From the NCBI RefSeq assembly GCF_910592395.1, contig NC_088311.1, positions 19,100,501 through 19,164,500 of the forward strand: a stretch of 64,000 nucleotides of DNA. Direction: 5' to 3'. Within the stretch, counting starts at the first letter, position 1. Each line of letters begins with the position of its first letter. The notes under the pieces were generated by a model that was not told the DNA's origin, did not search any database, and saw only the letters and a program-made list of their open reading frames with translations. This DNA is from Lineus longissimus (lineage: Eukaryota > Nemertea > Pilidiophora > Heteronemertea > Lineidae). A program made the translations under genes and the position numbers. Below are positions 9,701 to 23,400 of this stretch, in pieces.

Positions 9701-12700
9701 AGTGTAGCAATGCGTCACAACCAACGTTACGTCGCCACAACAAGCACAGTAGCCAGCGACGTCAGACCTGTCACTTGAACAAAAACCATCCGACATTTCA
9801 CATCATAACCCCACTGATGAGCCTATGCGATGCAAAATAAATGAGGCGAAACGCATCTGGAGGTCTATTTAAAAGTATCTATGCTTTAAGGAACTGTACA
9901 CAGTGCCGCCTGTTCCCATATTTTCATACATTTTGTTTTCCTTCCCAGGGAGAAGCACCCTGTACATGTGGTGGTTGACCCGGTGTTGTCGAGAGTGTTA
10001 CGTCCTCATCAACGTGAGGTAAGTATATCACTGTGGAGGTTTTAAGTACCAGAGGAGATAAATCTTTACCTATCTTGAAATGAAATGCACTCTAATCTAC
10101 AAAAGCCTCTATTTTTATCTTGTGTTGAGATATGTGTATGTACCAGGAATACCCGTTAAAATATTCCCTTACAAAAATGTGTTTGCATTCTTAACTTTTT
10201 GCCTTGTTATTGGAGAACTTGTAGAACTCAATCATGGCCTCCTTTCCAACCCAATGAAGTTCCATGGCCTCCGTTCTAATTCCATGAGGATCCCTAAATT
10301 TCTAAATTAGGAAATTCAATCTCTTTTATTGGGACTGAAAGCTTGGTAAAACACGCGTTGGCTGTAATGCGTTGTGGTACATGCACCCACATCGAATGGA
10401 CTGCAAATGGACAAACCAGAACCTCTCATGTCTATAGCAATAGCCCACTGATCTCTATATTTTCAGGGAGTGAAGTTCATGTACGACTGTGTGACGGGAG
10501 TGCAAATACCTGACAACTTTGGCTGCATTATGGCCGATGAGATGGTAGGTAAACAATTTCGAAGAGTCCCTGGTGAGGTTAATGCGAGCACCAACCAATA
10601 AGAAAATCTAGCCTGAAAAAGAAAAGTATCAAATAGACTTAGTACGGCTGGTTTGTGTTACAACTGAGCCCTGCTGTACATTTGTTCGTCATCAGTTCAC
10701 CATAGTACATATAACCAAAGGCTCTAACGTGCTAATCTCAGTCGAGAAGACGTTTGTAAAAGAGGTCTGCTTTGCGTCATTCTTTTCTCCTGTGACGAAA
10801 AACCAAGCAATGAGCTCAACTGCTCGGAACACAGAACAAGACGATTCACCATGGTGATGAGATGCACCTAATGAAGCATGTTTGTCTTCGTCATACAAAG
10901 GTGTTGACGCAGTTAGTGTAGCCATGGCCTTGCCATCAAAAGTTGAGGTGCAGCCACAATTGCGTGCAGATTCATCGAGTGTGAATACAAAAAAGCACAA
11001 CCACTTTGTTGAGAGTTTGAAGTGCCTGGATGGCATTGCCCTTTGGAGTATTGAAAAATATTGGGTTGCCGTGGAAAACTGATTAAAATCTTGTCACCCA
11101 GGAAAAAATTTTGTACGATGATGGTACAAGGAGAAAAAAAAATTCAGAAAGGTTGCCACTGAAACTGATACTGATTCTAATTTTTCCTTTAATGGCCAAA
11201 TTTTGGTGAATGTTTTGTTTTAACGGATTTCGCATATATAATCTTTGACGAGAATAATTTTTTGATCAAATGCGGAAAGAACTTTCAAATGTGCCGAATA
11301 TAAAATCATGAAAATGAATTTTTTTCAGAGAAGTTTTTGCAAATCTCAAAAAGAAAAAGGCGCAAATATTTGTCAGTTGACCATTCGTACAACTTTTAAC
11401 AAATCTGTTGCCCTGCTACAAGCTTGCTTGTGCAATGTGGTCTTGTCTTTGACGTTTTTTAGCTGTACATCTACTTTATGACAGTGGGTTGAAATAAATT
11501 AGTTGCTGTTGTTATTGTTGACAGTGTAGAATAAATGGCAACACAGTTCCCTCTCTGGCCTTGGGCTGCAGAATCCTGCTAAATACTTTGATGTTGAGTT
11601 GAAAGACGGGATAGGGGTAATCCTATTACTCGGTTGTTGTCTGTTGTAGTACTTTTATGTAATGTTCTTTGAAACTTTTCTTCATTATCTCGTTATGGAA
11701 TTAGGAAATGTCCTAATTTCTCTTATATGGTTTTGTTGGCGTTTCATTGCGCTATAAGGCTTAAAGAGATCCAGGCGTGGCACTAGGCTTTATTTAGACA
11801 TGCTGAACGTCGTAAAAATAACAAAATTGGCGATTACTTCTTATGCAGCTCATTGGCTACATAATCAACTACCTTAGGGGAACTCGAAACTGCTCGAGTT
11901 TATCAATGGAAGCTTATGCCCGCCTTAGGTTTTAACCGGGCCGTTCAAAACTCCCCATTTTTATAAGCGGCTGGCTACAGGTTGCCTTTAAACTTAAATG
12001 CCCATGCCATCCATGTACATTGTATTTTCTTGCTGCTTTAGGCAAATAGAAATAAACATTGTCAGTGGAGTGCAGTTTATAATATGCATGCAAATTCTCT
12101 AAAACTTGGCATTTGTATTATTTGTGTATCACAACAGCGTTATTGAAATTAATGTTCAGAACATGCACTTACACAAATTACAAATTTTCAAATTCAAACT
12201 TAAATTTTTCAACTGACAAGAGTACGCCTTTAATGCTTTGTGATGAGTCAGTGTTTGTTGATTTGTCGTCTCCTGAATCAGTCAAGAGGCTTGTCACTGT
12301 CAGCCCGGAGAGGTGGAAGGCGTCATTTAAACGTCTTGTTTTGATTAACAGCAAACTATTAGCCTGGAGTAGTTAGTGTCTTAATCCTACTAACTCCGTG
12401 TATGGTAGCCAATTAGTATAATCTCATAGCCATTGGCAATGAAAACAGAAAACAGCAACTATTCCTCCATGTTTTACCTTTTCGTCTCATCTATCAAATA
12501 TGAAAATGGAAAACCAGTCATATATGTACAGTTGTTTATTAAAAAAAATAACAAATATATGCCAATTGAAGCAAGTGACAAAAGAAATCATGCAAATTCT
12601 TATAGTTTTGCTGTAAACTACCGGTAGTACCTAGAATATCTCCCGATTTACAGGGATATTACCAAATAACTGAATTGTTTAAAAAAAGCATGCCCACTAC

Positions 12701-15700
12701 CATCTCTGCTTGTATCTACTGCACCACCTGTCTGACAAAGGTCACAGGTCTGCTGGTATATCTGACATATCAGGCCCAGGAAAAGAAATGCTACAGTTCA
12801 TTAAAGTCATTGACATATAATGTCTGATTGCAGAGCAATGTCAGAACTGCTGCTAACACGACTAATCAGTATTTAATATTTTTATTCCAGGGTCTTGGCA
12901 AAACATTACAGTGCATCACCCTCATGTGGACACTCTTGGTAAGCTCCCCTGTTATGTACATACTCATGTAAATATGTCACACAAAATCAGGTATATATAA
13001 GTCACCCATTTTTTTAAGGGGGGGGGGTGTGGAAATCTGACCCCCCTGGGGGTAAGGGGGCAGGGCGTGTTGAGAACACTGGGTAGGGTAATTTTCTCAC
13101 ACATCAGTTAGTAAATTTCTGACTTGGCAAGCAGAAAGAGTGGCCATCTTGCATAAGAGAATTAACAAGCAATTAGCGCGTCTAAGTCACCCCCTGTTCA
13201 TCTTCACGTTACTGCATCTCATGAGGTGTCCAGATTCCCTTCTAACACACTGATGGCAGCATTTTGCCTTGGTGCCCATGTTTTTACAGCACTTCACAAT
13301 TTTGCTGTGCCATCAAAGCTCTTTAGTTCCAATCCCTGACTTTTTCCTTGTTATCAATTGCTCATCATTTAAAAAATACTACGTATTAAGTTACTTGAAA
13401 ATTGAATCTTGTAAAAAATCTCTGCTATTTCGTTTTCAGAGACAGAGTCCCGATGCCAAACCAATGATTGACAAAGCTATTGTTGTGGCACCGAGTAGTT
13501 TGGTCAAGGTAAAAACCTCTATATCAAGGACACCCTTTAGGTTGACACATGTTGTCTTTAATATGGATGTGTCCTGATAACAGAGGTCAAATTGTTTGAA
13601 AAAGATTCATATCTTTGATGTCGGTGTGTCCTGATTACAGAAGTCGAATTGTACAGTAAAGGCTCATTTTAGGACCAAAAAATCACTGTCCCAATAAGAG
13701 AGGGTATCGTTCAACATGAGTGTTCCCTAAAGGAGGTTTCAATGTACCAGTATACGTTATTAAGGTATGTTAGTGTGTTTTTTTTGCATACACGTACATG
13801 TATCAAGGATTGATAGAACTAAAGACTGAAATTTATTCAGGCATTGGCGGTTTTGGGATATGAAAATGATAAGGCCACGATCAATATTAAAATTATCATC
13901 ATCTTTGACCAATATGCAACAAGCTAGCCAGTTTCTGCTTGTGAACAGATCTTTGACCAATATGCAACAAGTTAGCCAGTTTCTGCTTGTGAACACATCT
14001 TTGACCAATATGCAACAAGTTAGCCAGTTTGTGCTTGTGAACACATCTTTGACCAATATGCAACAAGTTAGCCAGTTTGTGCTTGTGAACACATCTTTGA
14101 CCAATATGCAACAAGTTAGCCAGTTTCTGCTTGTGAACACATCTTTGACCAATATGCAACAAGTTAGCCAGTTTCTGCTTATGAACACATCTTTGACCAA
14201 TATGCAACAAGCCAGCCAGCCAGTCCTAGTTAACACCCATAACGCATTCCGTCTCTACCCCAGATGAATCAAACCTAATCAATATAAATCATCTTGTGTA
14301 ACCAAGTGATCAATCAGGCCGCTGTCATCCTCCCCAGGATTCTCATATGGTCATGTTGACAGGTATTTTCTTGGAACTGCTGTGTCACTCGGGTGTACTT
14401 TGAATCAATTTGGCAGAGTGACTCGAGGACTTTTGTCTTTCATATTAAGGGTTGACCACAGGGACCACCATTTAGGTTTGAACCTGACATCCTAAAGCCA
14501 TTAGAACTCACTCAAAATGAAGTATCTCTGAGTAGCTTCCTGTGACTTCATAAAGGACTTCTCTCAAAATTTAATTTCCTAAGTCAATCTCCCCCACATG
14601 AATTAAAATTTTCTTTGACGCAAGCCGAGATGGATTTGATGGACTGACGCAAACATGGCAATCATGATAAATTTGATGGACATGAAAAATTGGGTTACTC
14701 TTCACCTCAAACAACATAATATCCTCTGCATGAACATGTCGTATTTAAAGTAAAAAGCGTTGGGAATTACTTTTGTCATGAAAAATGAGGTGTTTTCCCA
14801 TTAATACTCACTCTAATGACATCATTTGGGATAAAAATAGAAAAATTTCCGCCTTCTAGAATTATTTGAAACCGGAAATGGAATCCTACCCCCACAACAT
14901 TTTTTTCCATGTTTTTATATTTTCAGAACTGGTACAATGAAATCCATAAGTGGCTTGGAAATATCAGGATCTCGCCTCTTGCCATTGATTCAGGGTCGAA
15001 GTCTGATATCGACAGGAACATAGGTAAGTACAGTCGGACCTTTCAATTTACGACACCCTTTGGGTTGACCAGTGCTGTCCTCAATAACCCCAATCGACAG
15101 ATCATGGTGGCAATCCTGCTTTGGAGGAGAAGTTCACCCAAATGACACCTACATGTATTAAAACCCGACTTTCTTGATATTGAAACGATTATAAATGATT
15201 CCCATGTATTTTTGTTTATAATCTTTTACCATTTCAGAGCGTTTTATGAGTCAGCATGGCCGCCGAGTGGTTAATCCCATCTTGATCATATCGTATGAGA
15301 CATTTCGACTTCACGCTGCTGCACTCCAGAAAGGGAAGGTTGGATTGGTCTTATGTGATGAGGTAAGATCTTCTGAATAATGTTAGAAAGTGACCCTTTG
15401 ATCTTGCAATGAAATAGTATTTAACAAGGTGGTGATTTAATTAAATTTAAAAAAATTTATAATGCAGAAAAATTTACAATACTGAAAAAGAAGTACAATG
15501 CAGAAAATTGTAAAACACAGATAACAGAGGACAGGTAGTGTTGTGCAGTCAAAGTAACCTGTCACATCTGACTCCTTCAACTAAGTTTTTCAATATATCC
15601 AGATATCCCCGACCCATCAAGATGTTCAACTTGGAGGTTCTGGTTTAAATCCTAATCAGATTCATTCCTGAACTGAATTTTTCAATATATTAACCCTTTT

Positions 15701-17341
15701 GCTGCGGGTGACGTGCATAGCATGTCGTGTACATGGTCCCATATCATGTTGGTGACGTGAATAGCACATCATGCCCTTCTAAAATATTTATTCACCAGCA
15801 CTTGCTCGCTACCTCACTAATACGCCAAACGTACTCGGAATAAATTAAGTTTCATATTATTAGTGTAGATGGCGTCACTTTCGAATAGTTTTGACTTTTC
15901 AGTTAAAAAAGTTAGCTCAACTGTTTATTATTCGTGTCGACTGTCCTCGCATGGCGGCGCTGGCTGAAAAATGGTTGCCGCAGCAAAAGAGTTAATGAGA
16001 TCCCTAGTCCTTCAACTTCAAGGTTTAAAGATAAAAATGTCACCTTCTGTAGAAAAAATCCCATTTTCTTATATTAAAAGCTTCATACTTTGTCTTGTAT
16101 TTAAATACATTTCAATCCCATGCTATAATCTGCATTATGAAAATAACAACATCAATAATAACAACATCATTTTCTTAATCATATCTGGAATTAGCTTTTT
16201 AGTTCGTTGGAATATGAAGGAGTATTCGGGTGGTTTCTAAGAATATATCTTTTGATTGAAAATGCCCTTTTTATCCAAGTGGGTGTTGAGCCCACTAACG
16301 TTACCACGGCAATGAAAATAAATGTAACCTTTTAAAACTTATTGATCTTGTTGACTTTCGAAACATGATTTCTCATCACTGATTCTGCACCTAGTTTGGC
16401 GACAGGGTTAAGCGGGCCTAACATCGCCCGCCATTGCTTGTCATGACCAGACGGAGCCGGCATTGATCAACGCTTGTATTTCCAAAATGTACTACGTAGT
16501 ACGTCACCATGTTTATAGAAATTATCTAAAAATGTGAAAATGCCACCAAATTCCTACAGATATTTAAAGAACCGCTTTGAAAAATCCTATCAAAAAACAC
16601 GAAGACTATAGAATGACACTACCTGCTTACGATGGCATGCCGTGGTTTTTCTACGCTTTCCTCTCTATGGCCTTTTTATCCAATATCTCCATGTGGGGAT
16701 GTGTGTATTCCAGAGTGCTTCCATATCTACGCATTGCAAATTGTCTCTTGGGTTGAGTGCCATCTGGTGTTGTCTGGCTGAACTGAAACAGGCAGGCTTC
16801 ATGCCCGACCAAGCTCATGGATGGTGGCTAAAGGTATCGGTTTGCCTAAGAAAATACATGCTTACCTGGAGAGGAAATGACAACACAGAGGAGAAGAAAC
16901 ATACCAAAAATGTGTTCATTTATTAGTTTTATCCGATTGTACCCTCCAACACTGTAATGGGAGGACCTTGTTTCTATTGTGTTGCTAAGTTAAACCAATA
17001 CCTTTTAATACCCAGTGTGAAGCTGCTTGTTTCTTATTCCCAATTCTACATACCGGTTTACCGAATCCTCCGACTCTGGCTAGGATGAGTGTAGCCCCAG
17101 TGTAGCCTGTTAGAACTCTTTCTAACGAATTACTGATTAAGCCCATACAATGAGAACCATGAATAAGTAATTTACTATGGGAGAATTGGGGATATGGAAT
17201 AAGCATATGGCCAACTTCAGGCATGTCTAGTGGATATCTTGAGTGCTTCAGGCCAATCAATTTGATTTTATGGTTCTACTCAACATTTTTAGCTCACCTC
17301 TTAGCAGAGGTGAGCTTATCCCATACCGTGGCGTCCGTCGT

Positions 17342-17433
<92 letters not shown>

Positions 17434-20400
17434 CGTCGTCCGTTAGCAGGGCACGTTTCGTAACTGTTAGAGCTATTGAGTTGAAACTTGGTACACATGT
17501 ACCCTTATGTAATGACACCTGGGAGACCAAGTTTCGGTCCGATTCGTTTCATGGTTTGGCCACCAGGGGGCCAAACGTTAAAAGTGAAAATATGCAATAT
17601 CTCCCTTAATAGTAGTCGGGAAATTTTGAAAAAAATATGGTAGGTACTTCTAGCAAAGGTGCATCATATATCCTCCGGGTTTTTGATTTGACCTCCTTTT
17701 CAAGGTCACAGAGGTCAAATGGTGTAAATTAGCCGTTAGGATGTAACGATGGCACGTTTCTAAACTGCAATGACTATTGATACCAAATTTGGTACACATT
17801 TACCCCTTAGTCAGGTGATCTCAGGGACCGAAGTTTGGTCCAATATGATTCACCACTTGACCACCAGGGGGCAAAATCCAAAAACCTTAAAAATGTGATT
17901 ATTCCTTAACTTCTTGCCCGATTGCCACCAATTTGATATCATGGGTATATCTAACCACCATACAGTATATGTCACACAGGTTTTTAATTTGACCTTCTTG
18001 TCAAGGTCACAGAGGTCAAATGGCGTAAATTCGCCGTCAGGCCGTAACTATGGCATGTTTCTTAACTGCAATGACTATTGATCACAAATTAAGTACACAT
18101 GTACCCCTTGGTCAGGTGATCTCAGGTACCGAAGTTTGGTGCGATCTGATTTGCCGTTTGGCCTCCAGGGAGGGGGCCAAATCCTAAATTCTTCAAAATG
18201 CCATTATTCCTAGTAATGACTTGCCCGATTGGCACCAATTTTATATCATAGGTACATCTAATTCTAACATCCATTCAATGTGTCACCCGGGTCTTCTTTG
18301 ATTTGACCTACTTTTCAAGGTCACAGAGGTCGAATGTACTGTAAATTGGCCATTTTGGGGAAATTGTAATTGCTTGGACCTACATCAAACCTAACACTAC
18401 ATGACACAAGACCATGCTCTTTATCCATCTTTCCTCCACATGAGGTGAGCACAATGGCCCTGGCCATTTCATTTAAGAAGTGGGTGAGGGGTTTCCTTTT
18501 CATCATCAAGAGAAGTTTCCATGAAACCTGCGCCTTCTTGAAGGTGATGCTCCTCTTGGAGCATAAAAATAATAGGGTAGTTTTCATCTACTAACCAAAA
18601 TTGTGTTGTAATTTCAGGGACATCGTCTCAAGAATTCAGAGAATCAGACGTATCAAGCATTGTGTAGTCTAAAAGCTGATAAACGGGTACTGTTATCGGG
18701 CACGCCCATTCAGAATGATCTCCTCGAGTATTTCAGTCTTCTCCACTTCGTCAACAGAGGCATCCTGGGTAAGCGCATCGATCAGATTGATACTTCACCA
18801 TCATCGCAGCTGTGTTCTCCACATGGTTTTTTGTCATGGCGGCCCACCCTACCTTGGCTGCTTAATACTGCCCTGCCTTGGAAAAGCCACCCTGCCTTGG
18901 TCTTAGGTTTTGTAAAAGGTTTCTAACGGGCCACCCTACCTTAGATTTCTGACCAATCTCCCTTGTACATGTAGTGCACACTGGCGAAACTTCTTAAATA
19001 TCAAGGGTACCACCCTACCTTGAGAAAACTCTGTGGAGAACCTTGCCGGCAGGTAACATCACAAGGGATAACAAACTTCGGGCCAACCAGGTGGAGATAT
19101 CAGGAAATCGGGGCATTATAATTTGCTAAGGTCTTTCCAAAGATGTGTCAATTCCTGTTGCCTAGAGTAAGGGGAAGTAGGGGAAGATAACCGTTATCAA
19201 ATCTTTGTCTTTTCTGCTAGGTACTGCCCAAGAATTCAAGAAGAAGTTTGAGACGCCCATCCTGCGTGGTCGCGATGCTGACGCAACTGATCATGACCAC
19301 AAGCGTGGCTCAGAGAAGCTTGCGGAGGTAATCTATATAGTACTTTTGAGATAGTTTTAAAGTGATACTATGATGTGATTTACAACTTCGCGGAAATACG
19401 TCCGTTTTTAATTGTTGATCACAAATGTAGTTCAAATTGAAGTTCAAATTTTCCATTTTTCATTAGATTTGTTATAAAATCGCTGAATGTAAACCACCGC
19501 GACCGCGAAAATGTTCATGTTGTGACGTCATCAACGAAAACAGCATCGAAGCGAGCCGTCCGGGCGGGATTAAACCATCAATTTCTAGAAAATGTGCATT
19601 TCGATTCGAAAACCTTACCGATTTATGAGAAAGTGACGTAGTCATTTGTCAAAAACAGCTAAAACATTGTATGGTGAAATTAGACACGAGTTACCCTTTA
19701 AGAACGACACAGTTCTTCAGAATTTGTTGTTAAACGTTGAAATGCATGTCTACCCACTTGAAGAAATTCTTGTGCAGACAACGTTTTTAGAGTGAGTCTG
19801 CTGCACATAAGTTTTATGGAGGTGGAACAAAGATTTTGATGTCCTCTTCGCCAAAGCTAGGTTTGAATAAAGTTAGGACAATATTTCAATGCTACATGTA
19901 TTGTTGTTTTTCCGTTTTACAGTTGCTGGCGATTGTCAACAAATGCATCATCAGGCGAACTCAGACGTTACTCACGAAGTATCTGCCTGTGAAAAGTAAG
20001 TGTCAGGTTCCTTATTCTTGAAAATCAAAATATAGTGGAACCTCTCTTAGCGGACACCTCTCTATTAAGGACAACCTCTCTATTAAGGACAACCTCTCTA
20101 TTAAGGACAACCTCTCTATTAAGGACAACCTCTCTATTAAGGACAACCTCTCTATTAAGGACACTAGTTTTGGTCCCAAGTTGGTTGTTACCATTTAATT
20201 TGACCTCTCTTATCAGGACACCTCTCTATTAAGGACAGCACTTGTCAGTCCCGAGGGTATCCTTAATAGAGAGGTTCTACTGTATTGAGTTGAGAGCTGA
20301 GTGTCAACTCAAATATAATTAGCTCCATAAGCAATATTGGGCGATGGTAATGTGAGAACACCGGAGAAAACCTACGCTGTCAAAGAGATTCGCCCTCGCC

Positions 20401-23400
20401 ATCAAGCGAGTGTCCTTGGACCGACGGGGCATTGAACCCGGGGCCTCAGAGGTGACAGTCACTGATGTTTCCACCAAGCCACTCCGACAGCCCAATAGGA
20501 TCCCCTATTATTGACTAGGTACCCATATGAGAGGACATCGAATTGATACTACTTGCTAGATTGGTACCCAGTTGTCTAACCGATGAGATGGAAGCATGAC
20601 AAAATGAGAGGAATGGTCATGTCTGCCAGGTTTGCAATCTGGACATCACATTTTCATAACTAATTCTCTGAACCAATCAGCGCGTGCTGCTTTGACATGT
20701 GACAGCGTTTAATCGCACTTCATTCTTCTTTCAGTTGAGCAGGTTGTGTCTTGTCGGTTGACGCCGTTACAACGCGAGCTGTACAAGAGGTTCGTCGACT
20801 CCAAGGAGTGTCAGTTGACTTCTAACGGGAAGGTGGCACTCTCATCATTGTCATCTATTACTCAACTCAAGAAACTGTGCAATCGTGAGTAGCCGTACCA
20901 GGCCTGGTCTTTTAACACTTTCAGTGCCAGCATTCCCACCTCCAGTTAAAAAATCGTTTGGAGATCACTCTGTATGGTCTTTTGCAAAAGCTTCCACGAG
21001 ACCAGAAAACGAGCCTATCGGCTACAATCCAACAAAGAAGCTCGTGGATCTCAGTGTAATACTCCACCTCCCCTTAACACTTCCTGAAATGGCTCAGTTG
21101 GAGAATGGCTCAACTGTAGGACGGACAAGATAAAGATGGGTGAATTATATTAGCCAGCCGCATAGAACGGGATAAACCTACATGTACGTGAAGAAATCAA
21201 TACAGAAAAGTAAGTTTGAAGTTGCAAGAAAGAGATTTTTCAAGAGGATCTCCAGCGTTTTTGAATGTAGGCCTACATTTGATTACGGTTATGATTGATT
21301 CCACATGTTTGTTTCCAGACCCCGACCTGATCTATGACAAGTGTCGAGAAGGTGCTGAAGGCTTCGAGGACGCCTTGGATATCTTCCCGCAAGGATACGA
21401 TAAAATGATGAATAAAATTCACTGCGATCTCTCCGGGAAGTTTCAAGTTCTCGACTTCATCCTTGCGATGGTGAAAGCAACAACGACCGATAGAGTGGTG
21501 CTTGTATCGAACTATACGCAGACACTGGATCTGTTTGTAAAACTTGCTCAGTTGAGGGGGTAGGTACTGTGTTTGATATCATTATTTTGTGTGGTTTTTT
21601 GTGACACATTTGACACATTGTTATACATGTAACTTATGAATATGTTGAGAGTTTCATTGCAGAAGGAGATACAATGCCTTATCCTATGATTTGACGTCAA
21701 AAGTACTCGAGCGTTTTTCGCTGTTATAGCCTCAGCACATCCTGGCTAGACTACACTGTACATGCTTACGACTTTCAAGATATTGTGACGTCAATTTCAG
21801 GTATAACTATGTACGCCTTGATGGAAGCATGACGATCAAGAAGAGGGCTAAAGTTGTCGAAAGATTCAATGATCCTACCGTAAGTAATTTTGTACAAATT
21901 ATACTAGACAATGGGTGATATGAATAAAGGCTAGCAAATGCTTTTACTTCAATTTTGTACAGAAAGGCCAAGTGTAAATGTACATGGAGTTTTAGATAAA
22001 AGCATTTACTACTCTTTATTCATATCACCCAATGCCATGCATTTGTCTTTCTTTGATCTTTTACTGGAGAGATGGACGCTACGGTAAGTCAGTCCATTTT
22101 CAGTTACAAAATGACTGTCCTAGACCTAGAGAGTTCTGCCACAGAGCCCCAGAGTTTTGTGGTCAGGGTGGTGTCCTTCGGCTAGTATTCCTCACTGTTC
22201 TTCATTAGGGAGCTGGTGTGAAGCACATGAGGTGGATTCTGGTCTTCAGCTTCACATTCACATGTCTGAAGCACATGAGCTTGAGCCTGGTCTCATCTCA
22301 TGCTCCACAATCACATGTACACTCAAACCAGAGGCTATTATCGATTGGCTCATTGTAGAAATGTCTTGAATTTTGAACCAGATTAAAATTCGTTCTGTTA
22401 AAACTCACTTAAGTTAAGAAATATTGCTTGATACAAAAATATTTGGCTGAAACACTTTAGATCGTGGAACAGGGCCTGTGTAATCTGTGTCACTGTGCAC
22501 CATATACATGTATGTAAGTCCATTATAAACTCCAGAGATGACCAATTTATATCGCTGAATATCCTCTTTACAGAGTTCCGACTACCTTTTTATGCTGAGT
22601 AGTAAAGCGGGCGGTTGCGGCCTGAATCTGATTGGTGCTAATCGACTCGTGATGTTCGATCCTGACTGGAATCCTGCCAATGATGACCAGGCCATGGCAC
22701 GAGTCTGGCGTGATGGACAGAAGAAGCAGTGCTATATTTACAGACTTATTGCCGTAAGTACATGTGAAAAGTTACATTGCAAAAATATACTCCATGTCCA
22801 ACATTTTGGAATCAATCATTCTGCGGCATTACCTACCTAAAGATCTCACGCAAAAATATACTCCATGTCCAACATTTTGGAATCAATCATACTGCGGAAT
22901 TACCAACCTAAAGATCTCACACTAAATGTGTTAATACCTGATGTGGGGTAAAGTCCAATGGCAAAGATTCGAAAATGGACCATGACGCCTACATGTAAAA
23001 TGATAATGATAGGCAGCTGGTCCAGGGGTTTCTAGTTTTGTCTGGTTATGTGTCATTCAAAGCATGCAGTAATCTAAGTAAAGTGAGTATTTTGATAAAC
23101 CGTGGTGTCCCTGAGGTCACTGTTTTACAATGCAGTCAACTAGGTAAACTGATAGATAAATGTTTTTTCTAGAAAATTGATTTTAAGACAAAAAGCAATC
23201 ATCAGCTTATCTCATAGTTGTGATCATTTTCAGACAGGCACAATTGAGGAGGAAACCTTCCAACGCCAGGCCCCCCATTTTTTTATGCCACTCGCAATTA
23301 AGATAGTCAAACATACAAACTAATAGAGGAATAAATATTTTTCCTACAAACCAATTTTAGACCAAAGGCATCTACCAGCTTTATCTTAGACTTAATCATT

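Larger units (their letters stand above)
15363..18617 (+). other. RAD54L intron 11
   Basis: The longest RAD54L intron (3.3 kb). It contains a possible element at 15693-16412 bounded by TTAACCCTTTT and CAGGGTTAA, a dispersed repeat at about 16790-17010 whose inverted partner is at about 37075-37310, and the AGCTCACCT/(GTC)n element at 17290-18451. Confidence 0.6.

Noticed and set aside
13760-14236. 158-codon minus-strand frame over the 48-bp array
   Set aside because: It is explained by a stop-free unit whose length is a multiple of three; it lies within a RAD54L intron.
17223-17609. Poly-Arg frame and related poly-Ser, poly-Thr frames
   Set aside because: Translation of a (GTC)n microsatellite inside a repeat element.
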